64,000 nt of DNA from Strongyloides papillosus (Eukaryota > Nematoda > Chromadorea > Rhabditida > Strongyloididae): assembly GCA_005656395.1 (NCBI GenBank), contig SRSI01000074.1:62001-126000 (forward strand). Reading direction: 5' to 3'. Of the stretch, positions 12,783 through 23,751 are shown piece after piece (the stretch's first letter is position 1; each line of letters starts with the position of its first letter). The position numbers were made by a program, and so were the translations under genes. The notes below the pieces were generated by a model. That model saw only the letters and a list, made by a program, of their open reading frames with translations. It was not told the origin of the DNA and did not search any database.

Positions 12783-13298
12783 ATTAGTCTAGTCAATTTT
12801 CGACATTATAAGTGTCATAAAGCAGTTCTCGCTAGCCCATCTGCTGTCTTTTGTGATATCTTCAATATCGTATTAGATAAACCAGGCACAAATATCATTG
12901 AAATGAAAAATTTTAGTGTTGAAGTTGTGAGGAAGATGTTAATGTATGTCTATAGTCAAGAAGCTTCAAATATCGGAGATATTGCTACTGAATTACTGGA
13001 AATTGGGGATAAGTATGAACTGGACGGATTGAAGGAAATCGCAGAAAACTCTCTTTGTGAGAGTTTAACAGTTGAGAATATCTTTCAGCCTTTTATATTA
13101 TCTGAAAGGTGCTCCGCTGGAAGTCTGAAGAAATGCTGTATGGACTTTATCCTTCAACATGGAGAATGCTTAACAAAAACTAATGGATGGAGGGAAATTG
13201 TTACCAGACATCCATTTTTACTGGAAAGTTTGTTTTTAAAGTTATTAGTAAGAAGAACTTCAAGACAAAGCACTACAGAAGATAAAGAGGATGACTAA
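12783..13298 (+). pseudogene. 5'-truncated MATH-BTB (SPOP-like) relic
   Basis: The open frame from just after a TAA at 12780-12782 to the stop at 13298 encodes the second half of a SPOP-like substrate adaptor for cullin-3 ligases. It has the BTB core (CHKAVLASPSAVFCDIF, then VRKMLMYVYS), the helix LLEIGDKYELDGLKEIAE and the C-terminal BACK-like box ending TNGWREIVTRHPFLLESL. The first part of BTB and all of the MATH domain are absent. The first ATG (12903) lies inside the BTB fold and would give 131 residues. No good splice acceptor precedes the open frame. The retained part has no internal stop, so a short BTB/BACK protein cannot be excluded, but a relic is more likely. It lies next to the broken UGT. 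Confidence 0.7.
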
Positions 13299-14168
13299 TA
13301 TAACACCTTTTATTTTTATATATTGTAATTTAAAATTTATAACGTAACCTGATGATGAACAATTAATAAAATAATATTATATCATTCATATTTAGTAAAA
13401 TAATAACTCATCATTAACAAAATTTGCATATAAACGAAAAATACCACAAAAAGAATTATTCCTCGATATAAAATTAATGTTTCATTAATGCCATTTTGTG
13501 ATTGTTAATTTGGTGGTGTCATAAAAGCAATATCAGGGTTTTAAAAAACATAAATTATCATATGAAAAAATTTGTTAAAATTGTATAATCAAAGTTATTT
13601 TTCAATTTTATATACTATTGGAAATTATTTGACAACCATTTCAAAGTCTATTTTATCTTTGGATATATTCTTCTTTCAAAAACAACAGAAAGATATCATT
13701 GCATATTAAATAATAAAAGCTTTTTTCATCAAAAAAGTGTACTTCTACTTGATTCATCGTTCCTTAGTATTACAAGTATCTACAAAGAAAGTACTTTAAT
13801 TTCTACCAAAAGAAAATAAAGTTCAAATAATTAAAAATAATAATTTTCTACAAATATAATTTAGTTGAAAGCGATAATATAATAATAAAAATTTATTTTT
13901 ATCTTTTTCCGTGAGTGTAAGGTAAAATCTATCAAAAGCATATTGATATAACAAATACTTATGTTTTTAGATCGGCTATTAAAATGCTATAATTAGGATC
14001 AATGGTTTCATTTAAAATTCTACTTTATTCGTTAAAAATTTCTATTTTACATTACAATTTACAAACATTCAAAAATTTCTGATATACAATTAATATTCAT
14101 AAATTTATGTATAAACAGATTCACCATCGTCATCCTTTTACTAGATTAATAAAGCAACTCATTAAAAT
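13299..14168. other. Intergenic
   Basis: Spacer between two convergent units, the BTB relic and the AT-hook gene. No coding frame or repeat is seen. Confidence 0.6.
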
Positions 14169-15008
14169 TTATTTAAAATTATTATTGTCTCCATATAAAG
14201 GGAATTTTCTAATTTGTCCTGTTCCGTCAAATACACATCTCAGACTACAGTCATTCATAAACATATCTTTGTTTTCTTCAATAAATTTTGTATACAGATT
14301 TGGTCGAGACCCATAAATTGCCTCTTCTGTTTTAGAAACTTTATCATATTCATTCATTTCCATTTCTCTTAATGTATAATATTTAACACCCAGACTAACA
14401 TCAGGAACATTTTTTTGAAATACCTTATCAACCATTGTCATTGCACCAACATTATTTTTATGTATAAAAAACTCTTCTTTTGAAACATCTGTATAGTATC
14501 CATTACTATCAGTCATACTATCAATTTTCCTTCGTTTCTCCATAAAATCATTATTTTTTAAAGATCCTTCTTGGTAACTAGATGAATCAACTTCTTCTTT
14601 TATTGTAGAACCTAACATAGTCCCAAAAGAGTTCCCAGTTGTACGTCTCAGAGCGTCTGTACTTTTTCTACTGATTAATAAATCTTTCTCAATTGGACCA
14701 AAAACAAAGTCATATCCACCATCTTTGTTCTCTTTGAAGTATGATTGATCACTACTGTATCCACTATTTTCTCTTTCCATAAGTATATCTTTGATAGTAA
14801 AAAGATTTTTTTCGTCTATTCCTTTCATATCTGCCATCTCTTCATCAGTCTTTCTAACAACTTCTTCTTCTAAAACAGTTTTTTCACTTTTTAACTTTCT
14901 TGGTCTACCTCTTCCACGCTTTAGGACTTGACGTCTTATTGTTTGTACTAAACTAGGACAATTGTCACCTGAAACCATGTCTAACTCAATGGTTGAACGA
15001 CGATTCAT
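14169..15008 (-). CDS. AT-hook protein of unknown family
   Basis: Single-exon frame of 279 residues. The only recognisable element is an AT-hook with a nuclear-localisation character at residues 30-43 (LKRGRGRPRKLK), which predicts binding to the minor groove of AT-rich DNA. A second basic patch EKRRKID lies near residue 157, and STIKEEV near 133 fits a sumoylation consensus (IKEE). The rest is polar and acidic, rich in Ser, Asp, Glu and Lys, and probably disordered. The C-terminus has two cysteines in CSLRCVFDGTGQIRKF, which may be a small fold. Codon use is like that of the neighbouring genes and the frame is uninterrupted over 840 nt, so it is very likely a real gene. I do not recognise a family. 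Confidence 0.75.
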   Translation of the reverse strand: MNRRSTIELDMVSGDNCPSLVQTIRRQVLKRGRGRPRKLKSEKTVLEEEVVRKTDEEMADMKGIDEKNLFTIKDILMERENSGYSSDQSYFKENKDGGYDFVFGPIEKDLLISRKSTDALRRTTGNSFGTMLGSTIKEEVDSSSYQEGSLKNNDFMEKRRKIDSMTDSNGYYTDVSKEEFFIHKNNVGAMTMVDKVFQKNVPDVSLGVKYYTLREMEMNEYDKVSKTEEAIYGSRPNLYTKFIEENKDMFMNDCSLRCVFDGTGQIRKFPLYGDNNNFK

Positions 15009-16535
15009 TAAAAATTGTGTATTTTATTTTTATCACTAATGTATATTTTGGTATGATGTTCCTCTTTAGTTACAATTTTAAGGTTTTTATTTCTAAAACT
15101 CTAGAAACTCTAATGGATTTTCAAATAAAAGAATTATGAATACCTAAAACTTATAAGTATAAATTATATAGGAGTGAGTCATATTGTTTTTACTTCATGT
15201 AACTTCTTCATTTATAATTTAAATTATCACGCGTATATATAAGTATATTTTTAAAAACAGTACTTCTGAAATTCCCATTTACTTATGTGTTATCCAAGTT
15301 TTATTAAAAAATTATGAGATTACCTTTAATAAAAAAATTATTTAATAATAAAGAAGTTTATAGTGAAAATAATTACTAGAAGAATAAATGTATAAAACTA
15401 GAGTTGAGGACAAAATAATTTTTTGCAATGATAAGTGTGGTTTTACTGAAAACAAAGAGTATTTCTTTTATACTATAGTTTTTTAATGATAGTCTTATAT
15501 ACACGTCTTGGAACGAACTTGTGAAATGAAGAATAAAAAAGTTGAAGTAAAACTAATACTACTAATTAATGAACAAATTCTACAACTGAAATTTTGTTTA
15601 ACATTCTACAAGTCGAAGTAAAGCCCTTTAATGATCTTTCAAAGATGTTAATAATATCAGATGGTGTTTTTCTATTTAAAAGTCGCGGTTATAATTTAAT
15701 AATTTCAATAATTCACAGTAATAGTAGTGGTTTAACCATATAGAAAGACCGACGTGTTTTTATTTTAAATTTTAATTCATGTGTACTTCTTTTATATGTG
15801 TTAAGTGATTACTTTTATTAATATATCTAGAATTTAAACGTAAACGATATTTTTGTGTAGTTAAAATTAAAATCCTAATTATTTAAACATTATCGGGAAA
15901 ATAAAAATTAATTATTATAAAAAAATATTCTACTTAAAATTAAAAAAAAACTTCAATAATATAAAATGTTCTATAGAATGATGTATATATTATTTCATTT
16001 AATTATTTAAAAATTTTAATGAGATTCTTGGATAATTATATAAATATTTCTTCTTCCTCTAATAGGTTATATGTATAGATGCAGGGCATGACTTCTATTT
16101 TTTTTAAATTAATTTTTTTTATTTTGAAAAGTTCGTTAATAGTGAATAAACCAATTTATTTGAAAGCATATTTAATTAAGTATATAATTCATTAGTTAAT
16201 TTTTTAAAAACGAAATATTAATTGATGATGTAATTGTTAAAAATTTTTTTAGATATTTGCTTTTATAGAGTGTCTGTTTTTAAATATAAATAATTTTTTC
16301 CTATAAATTTATTATTGTGTAAATTTAATTGATTATAAATTAATTAGAAAGTTAAAATTACGTTAAAGACAATAAAGATATTTTTGATAGGTTGTAATTT
16401 TAATATATATTGTCACTTTATATTCTTGTTTGATATATTATTTTAAAATAAATTATTTTATTATATTTGTCTTGGAATACAAAGTATGCGTTATAATTAT
16501 TAAGTAATAATTAATTTTAAAAAATCAAAAATTGA
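15009..16535. other. Intergenic, promoter side of the AT-hook gene
   Basis: About 1.5 kb of AT-rich DNA between the 5' end of the AT-hook gene and the 3' end of the carboxypeptidase gene. Nothing recognised. Confidence 0.6.
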
Positions 16536-18565
16536 TCATCTACAGAACCCGCAAGACATTGGACATCTCTCTCTCATACTTGGCCAATTTGGACAAGCTC
16601 CATTATCTGCCCAATATTTACAGAGTGCATCTAAATCACGACATGTTGATGTGAAATTATTGTCATCATTTCTGGCGAAAGATGCAACATTATTTTTGTG
16701 AAATTGTGTTACTTGTGAAACAAATCCTCCTGCAGGAAATGTTGTTAATGTTTGAGTGGCTATCACTTTAACTGCTTCCCATGTTTCACGTGCTGTTGGA
16801 AGAATCTAAAAAAACTATTAATTATCAAAATATTATTTGATTACCTGGTCTTCTCTTAATAAAAATCCATCATAAACACTTTCTTCTGGCCTTAATTCAA
16901 ATAAATATGCGTATTTAATACCCATTTTTCCTTTAGCCCAATCTTCAGAACCTCCTGATGCAGGATATAGTGTATCAGCACCAGTACCAACAATATACTT
17001 TGTGCCATAAACTCTTCTTAAAGCGTCTGCAGCTCTATTAGCTGTACTACGTAAATCATCAACATCACTTGGGTAAGTTCGTTGCTGATGACCAAATGGG
17101 AACATTAATATTTGTGAATAACTGTGAAATGTTAAAAATGCTTTAATTTGACCATTTAATTTATATACAAAATCTCTAACAGCTCTTGTTTCTGGTTCAG
17201 AAAAGGCATGTTTTCCTTGAAATATCTCTGAACATGGATCTGTTGATGATCCATATTGTCCAAAGAACCAATCGTAATTTCTATTAAGATCAACACCCTG
17301 GCAACATTGTGTTCTTGGTGGTGCAAAAAATCCTGAATTGACAGTTATACATGATTGTGGACTTTTATTTTTTCTCCACAATCGAGTTTCGGGATCTGTA
17401 CTACTTCTTGAATGTTCATAACCGTCGGGATTTAAAAGGGGAACAATATACCAGTCAATTGAATCAACTAAATTTCTAATAAATGGTTTTTTTTCATATT
17501 CATTAACTAATTGATCAATAAAATACAAAACAACGGATGGTGATACCCATTCTCTAGCGTGAATTCCACCATCAATCCAAATTGCTGGTTTGTTTGTTCT
17601 TTTCTCTGTTCCTATCTATAAATGATAAAATAATTAATATATGTGTGATTTTTGAAAATTTTATATTAAAATAGTATACCTTTATTAATGGAATTTGTCT
17701 ACCTTCATGTGTTGTACCAATTGGTTGAACTTGTACCCTATCTGGAAATGAAATGGCCAATGTATTTAAATAATTTATCACGGATCCAAATGAATGGTAT
17801 TGTGTATGGCTGAGATTAACACGGCGTCTTGATGATGATTGACTTCTAATAGTCGAATCCTTAAACGCTTTTTCGAATAAAGCTCGTTCTTCTGCCTCCG
17901 CTGCTCGTTTTTTAATTATTCTAAAAGAAGTTTCGTAATTTAAAACAGGTAAATAATACAAAAATTTTTTAATATATATAATAAAGGTAAGGGGTATTTA
18001 ATTAAAATAAAACATACTTTTCGACGTCAGAGATTGTGGTATTATGTGAAATTTCCCAAGTATCCATCATTTTATTAAAACTTTCCGTATCAACATCCTT
18101 AATCATTACTTGAACAATTCTACCAGGAGCCGTTGGTGCTTGCCAGAAGTCAAGTTTTATATCCAAAAGTCCAGATGTTCCATTGACTTCTAAGTGCTTC
18201 AAAAAATCTACTTGTTTTTGAGTTTCCGGTTTTAAAGTATGTAATGAATACTTTCTGTAATAACAAAGATAAAAATTTGAAATAATAATAGAGTTTATAA
18301 AGAGTGTAAGAGATTTATTCATTCGATTACAGCATTATATATTAATAATAGATATGTATAATGCTAATAATGAAAAGATTTTGAAGTGAAACTTGTATTT
18401 TCAATTATAGTTTAATTATACAAACAAGTATAATATATGATTACCTTTGTTATCATATTAAAGTATTTCAACAAAATAAAATGATAATTGGATAATAACT
18501 TACTGTTGAGATGATAGAATTCCTATTGTAAGAAATGATAGAAGGAAAAATAAACAATGATACAT
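16536..18565 (-). CDS. M14 zinc carboxypeptidase with C-terminal ShKT domain
   Basis: Secreted metallocarboxypeptidase of 526 residues. Exons: 18565-18504, 18254-18018, 17920-17680, 17615-16845 and 16805-16536, all phase-consistent. Exon 1 is a signal peptide (MYHCLFFLLSFLTIGIL...) easily missed because it is 62 nt long and separated by a 249-nt intron. The propeptide covers about 21-130. The catalytic domain has zinc ligands H199 and E202 (DGGIHAREW) and H344 (LTFHSYSQ), plus the catalytic glutamate E420 (YLFELRPEE); all are intact. The residue matching position 255 of pancreatic enzymes is Glu (ASGGSEDWA), which suggests a preference for C-terminal basic residues. A six-cysteine ShKT module (CRDLDALCKYW...CPMSCGFC) ends the protein. 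C. elegans SURO-1 has the same layout, but orthology is not tested. Confidence 0.92.
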
Positions 18566-20040
18566 TTTATAAAAATAATGTATTAATTTTTAAAATTTCA
18601 TTAAATTATTTCTTTCGCACAATATTCACAATAAATCAGACCAGATATATTCACTTAAAAAAGAGAAATGAAAATAAATAGTAAAATAAATTTTGATTTT
18701 AAATATTAACAACCATAATAAGAAGACGTGATTGTAGGCATTACATAATTGCAGCATTGCATCATTAAGTAGACATATCTTTTATTATTCATTTAATATA
18801 AGAAAAGTGAAAACTAATTTTTAGTCATCATGTTCATATAAACAAAAATTATAGAAGTCTTTTACTACTTTTCTGCTTCTAATTACCACAAGGTATATAT
18901 ATATATATATGTATATATAATAGTTAAAATTTTGACGGAAGAGATATATAAATGTATAAATAAAAATGTAACAGGTTATTATGATACGTAGATCTGGCGA
19001 TTAATACAACATCATCTATTTATAAAATATAAATAGTATATGGATAATAGTGTATATAAAGAAAATATAGTTTTAAATATTTTATAGGATCAGTCATTTT
19101 TGGGTTGTATGGGATGAAGAGTATTTATGGAAAATGATTAGATGATATATATAATCATTAATATTTATAGGAATTATTGGTAAGATCAAGTTTGAATGGA
19201 TAGATATTAGTATATATTATAACGTAAAAATAGCTATTTTGTAAATAATGTTCATTGCAAAAGCATTATTTAACAATAAATCTGTTAAATTTAGGAATAA
19301 AAAATAATTTGTATAGATTATATATTATGACATATATTTATAAAATATGATATATTAATTATTAGTATGTTAAAACTTTATACAATTTTAACAATTCAAG
19401 GACTTTTGTTTTAAACATAAAATATGATTAAAAATAAACTAAATGGGTATTATAATTATCATTATTTAAAAAAAATCTTCATTGTGGAAAGAAAGATCAA
19501 TTTACATAATTATTTTAAAAGTTAACAATAATTTATTAAAACTAGCCTTATGTTAAATTATTTACAATTAAAATATTTTATTGTTTGTGTCATTTAAATA
19601 TGCTTTATCTTAATAAGTAAATAATACTATTTTATAAGTGGTTTATATAATTAAGATTTGGACATTTTAAGAAAAGTACGAGATACTTGAATATATATAA
19701 AAGAACATATATAATTATGCAAGAGGCGTTTTATATTTTAGAGCTTAGAAAAATTCATTGTTAAGAGTACATTAAATAGTAATCTTAGAAGTATATATTT
19801 TTCATATTCATAGACCATTCAAGATTACCTTTCTGTATCTGGATTGTAAAGAATGTGATTTTTTAATTTATTTACTTTTTTTCAAAGATTTTAAATATAT
19901 TACTTATTAATATTAAGAAATAACATTAAATTACTTCCGAATTTTCTAAGATTAAATAAACATTTTTATTGTATATGAAAAAAAAAGTTTTGAAAATAAT
20001 TAAACAATGGCTACATATTATTTAGATAACTTTTATTGTA
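18566..20040. other. Intergenic
   Basis: Very AT-rich spacer upstream of the carboxypeptidase gene and downstream of the ZP gene. It contains a short TA microsatellite (separate entry) and nothing else that I recognise. Confidence 0.6.
18894..18919. repeat. TA/GTATA microsatellite
   Basis: About 26 nt of alternating TA with one G interruption. Likely to vary in length. Confidence 0.8.
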
Positions 20041-21744
20041 TTAGGTAAAAAAATTCTTCTCTTGAGTTGATGATCTTGATCTATAAATTATATATCCAAC
20101 TACAATAAAAGCTAAAATAAATACAATTAATGTTACAATAATTATTATAATATGTTCTGAATAAATACATAAAATTGGACTGTAAATCTCATTGCCATTA
20201 GCAGGCGACGACTAACTGAGATGCATGTTTTGAAATCTCATTTCTTTTTATACGAATATGAGCACTCACTGTTTCGATTTCCTCAAGTTCAGATACGCTT
20301 TTTTCATGATGTCTACGTTTTCTTCTGAGATCATCACTTTCTTTTTTATCTCTACCACATTCTTTTTCTTTACATTGATTACTCATACAGATTCTCAAAG
20401 TTACAGAATATATTCACTTCATTACTTGTAGGAAAAGCCCATGCTCGGATTTTATTAACAAATATTATATCATTTCCTTGTTGAATTCTTTTAAAATTCC
20501 CCCAAATATTACCGATTTTTTGTAAGGTACAACCATTTTTATCAGACAATTCTAATTCACTTTTAGAGTCTGATGCCCAACATCTTCCTATTTGTGTATC
20601 AACTGATGGTTTATCCAGTTTTACAAGATATGTCTATAGAAAAATTATAAAAATTTTAAAACATTTCTTATTTAATCTTATTGATTTCTTTTATCAATTA
20701 CTCAAGTATTATTAATATGGACAAGTTTTTATTAGTATAATTTTTTTAATTTTTTATTTTTATAATAAATTATATACTTTTTAATAACAATAAGAAAATT
20801 TCTTCTTTTCAATAGAAAAAATAATCTATGCTTTTTAAAAATTACTTTAAAAAAATACAAAGGAATTGTTTTTTAATATAATATTAATTATTTACATAAT
20901 ATACTTAATTTATCGGATCGACAAACTACGGTTTAGATATAAAAAAGTTTTTTTTTATATCGTGACAAAGGAGAATTAACCTATTAGAGCTTATTCTCTA
21001 ATTATATTCTAAACTCACGGCATATTAATAACAAGTATAGAATAACTATCGTTTTAATTGCTTTTTTTTCTATGCTAGGTTATTTAAGTTTATCTCTTTG
21101 TCATTGACAAATAATTATTTTATTGTAATATAAACTTACTATATCATCACCGATATTTAGAGGTCCTTTCAATGCCGTTGCGTTAAGGTCATGTCCATTT
21201 AAAATCTGTACAGAATACTTAACATTTGGTGGTTTCAATGAGATGTTTTCTTTCTCTACTGGTATGCTTGCTTTAATTACTTCCTGTGCTGTATTTGAGG
21301 AGTCAACTGTTACACCACCGAAATTTACTGTAATAAAGTTTTCAGTTTCCTTTATAGGTTGTGTTGGAATACATGTTAGTAGATATTTTTTATCACTTTT
21401 TTGAAGGAATTTTGAATTTTCTTGAATTATAATAGAATTTTCAAGATTTCCTTCACTATTTTTTGATGAAGAACAACCTTTTAATGGAATCTTTATCGTA
21501 TAGATATCTTTTGATTGAATAGTTCCGTTCACATAAACACAATTTGGGTATCCATTTTCAGAGTAAATTAAACCATAAAAAACATTTTGAAAATGAACAT
21601 TAAAAATAAAATTGTCCTTAAAATAAATAAATATAATAAATAAAATCATCATACCTGATCACAAGAAACTGAAGTATCTACTAATCTATTGGCTTCACAG
21701 AAAAAAGTTAAGAAGAATAATGTTAAAATTAGATTTAAAAACAT
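20041..21744 (-). CDS. ZP-domain membrane protein (cuticlin-like), with one apparent frameshift
   Basis: Secreted then membrane-anchored zona pellucida domain protein, the class that builds apical matrix or cuticle. Exons: 21744-21655 (signal peptide MFLNLILTLFFLTFFC), 21616-21140, 20633-20217 and 20179-20041. ZP features are YPNCVYVNGTIQ, YTIKIPLKGC, TYLVKLDKPS, GRCWASDSKSE and the late cysteine block CNLRICMSNQC. A transmembrane helix (HIIIIIVTLIVFILAFIVVG) and a short tail ending NFFT close the protein. The last intron (20216-20180) is only 37 nt, with GTTAGT donor and TTTACAG acceptor; read through, it looks like a second frameshift. One extra T in the triplet 20397-20399 breaks the frame between IFCN and LRICM; without it the domain is intact. 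Assembly error is the simplest explanation. A 506-nt intron separates exons 2 and 3. Confidence 0.8.
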
Positions 21745-22095
21745 AATCACTTTATGTATCAAAAAATAATATCTTCAGAAAATTATTGTATCTCTAAAAT
21801 GTAATTAGATATAATGTGACTTTAACCAAAACTAGTAATAATCATATATACCTCAACATGAAATAAGTGAGTCTTTTATATGCCTATATATATACTGTTT
21901 TTATAGGCTGTAATTATAAACTACCTTCATCAAAGATAATTTTGACATGAATAAATGATTGTTAGGACAACCCATGAATAATAAAAGAAACTTAAATACA
22001 ATAAAAAAATTGACTCTTTATTTTAATTTAAAAAAAGAAGTATAAAAGTATGATTCTAATTAATAAGTATATATTTATAAGAAAGTGAAAATTAA
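21745..22095. other. Intergenic
   Basis: Compact 351-nt spacer holding the promoter of the ZP gene and the 3' flank of the SHC-like gene. No element is recognised. Confidence 0.6.
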
Positions 22096-23203
22096 CTAAA
22101 CAATTGGAGAACTGGAATGCCGTTTTATGGGATTTATCAATCTAACTCCTGCATGTTTTCCTAAACGAATATCTTCTTTAGTTCTCATAAAATATTCTAT
22201 AAGGTGTATTAGGGAATCATACTCGATACCGTTTATTTTGTATTTTTCACCACCCTTTTCAAAAATAAAGTTTTCAACAGCATTATCTGAACAAACGACA
22301 GATAAAACGTAACTTCCATGGCTAGTTCTTAATAAAAAATCTCCAGGATTTTTCAATAAGGCTATTGCTTCTTCTCTTGTTTTATGACCATGATACCATG
22401 GGTATGTTTCTAATGTTGACAACAAAGGATTCGTTTCTTTAGGAAATATTCTTTTTCCTTAAAATAAGTCAAAATTATAAATTACATTTTTTAGAAAAAG
22501 AAAATTAGTTAAAATTATACAAGAAAACAATCTTTTGTTACTTACTCGGTGGAACTGGAGGAGCAGTCGGTTGTTTAAACATGTTATTAACAACATGTTT
22601 TCTATTTTCTCGGAAATTGTGATAAATATCTCTGATTGCTTTCATCATTTGTGGAGGTTGTCCATGTTCACAATGGAATACAAAACACCTTCGGTGGCCC
22701 TTCTTTTTTGCGATATAGGCAAAGAAATCACTTAAGACCTATAATAATTTATTTCTTTTTTTATTTTATATATTTTGTAATAATACTAATTTAACATACA
22801 TCATCACCATTAAAAGCTATACTAATGTCTATCCAATTATTATAAGAAACTCCTGGTTTTTCATTTGGTCCAGGATTTACACGAGTAATAGTAAATGAAT
22901 TATTTGTGATATTCATATCAACATCTATCTCCATCAACTGTGGATTATTATGTATACCAATATATTTTTCTTTAATATCGTTAGAAAAATTATTATTTGT
23001 TTTGAGTAACTTTGCTTCATAAGCAACTAATTCGATACATTTACTAACAACATCTCTTTGTACTGATTCTGTTAAACCACCTATAGGGTGATCAACTTCT
23101 ATTATTCCAACCAGCTTTAAAAAAAAATAATAATAATATAAAAAATAATACTATAACTTACTACACATCTGTACTGTACAGTTGCTTGATATGGAAATGC
23201 CAT
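22096..23203 (-). CDS. SHC-like PTB-SH2 adaptor
   Basis: Signalling adaptor of 303 residues with an N-terminal PTB (PID) domain and a C-terminal SH2 domain, the order found in SHC proteins. Exons: 23203-23162, 23114-22800, 22738-22546 and 22457-22096. PTB: MAFPYQATVQYRCV joins LVGIIEVDHPIGG, and the C-terminal helix region carries RCFVFHCEHGQP. A proline-rich linker (PTAPPVPPRK) follows. SH2 opens WYHGHKTREEAIALL and has the phosphotyrosine pocket FLLRTSHGSYVLSV, with the FLVR arginine kept as FLLR. No CH1 region with Grb2-site tyrosines is apparent, as in the short nematode SHC-1/SHC-2 proteins; which of the two this represents is open. In worms SHC-1 links the insulin/DAF-2 and JNK pathways; that role is inferred here. 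Confidence 0.87.
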
Positions 23204-23751
23204 ATAAGAAATGGAGTATTTTTTTTTATTAAATTAATATTTTAATAAAATTCTGAATTACTACTGGTAAACAACTTTATTATTAATAATAAAGTATGAT
23301 TTTTCTGTAATGCAATATTTCAATAATAATAAGCAATCATTACAAATAACTATGAGTAATCAGTTTTATTTAGATAATAAATTAATAAATGATAAAAATA
23401 AATTTTTTTATTCAAAATTAAAATCTACACAAACATATCATTTTATGAACAATTTTAATAATTTTTATTTTATAATGATAAATATATAAATATTATCATT
23501 TATATAAATAAATAATGTTATTTAATATCAAGGTATAATCTTATATTTAGATAAAAATTATGTAAATTCTATTGTATTTTTTATGTATATGTAAAAGTGA
23601 TACATCACCTTGACTACAAATAAATGTAATTTTAGTATTGGTATGACGTTATGAAGTCTCAAAACGAAAAAACTTTTATTATTATCCTTCGTTGAAACGT
23701 CATCTGGAATATTTCTTACGTCCTAGTTTTATGACTATATAAATATTAAAA
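23204..23751. promoter_or_regulatory. Divergent promoter, SHC-like gene and mitochondrial EF-Tu
   Basis: The 548-nt spacer lies between two divergent starts. Close to EF-Tu it contains TGACGTT at 23644-23650, the inverse AACGTCA at 23696-23702 and a further ACGTCC at about 23718: three bZIP/CRE-like cores within about 80 nt. The rest is plain AT-rich DNA. Function is inferred only from position. Confidence 0.45.

Noticed and set aside
20180..20216. Second frameshift at the C-terminus of the ZP gene
   Set aside because: Explained fully by a 37-nt GT-AG intron that restores the transmembrane tail.
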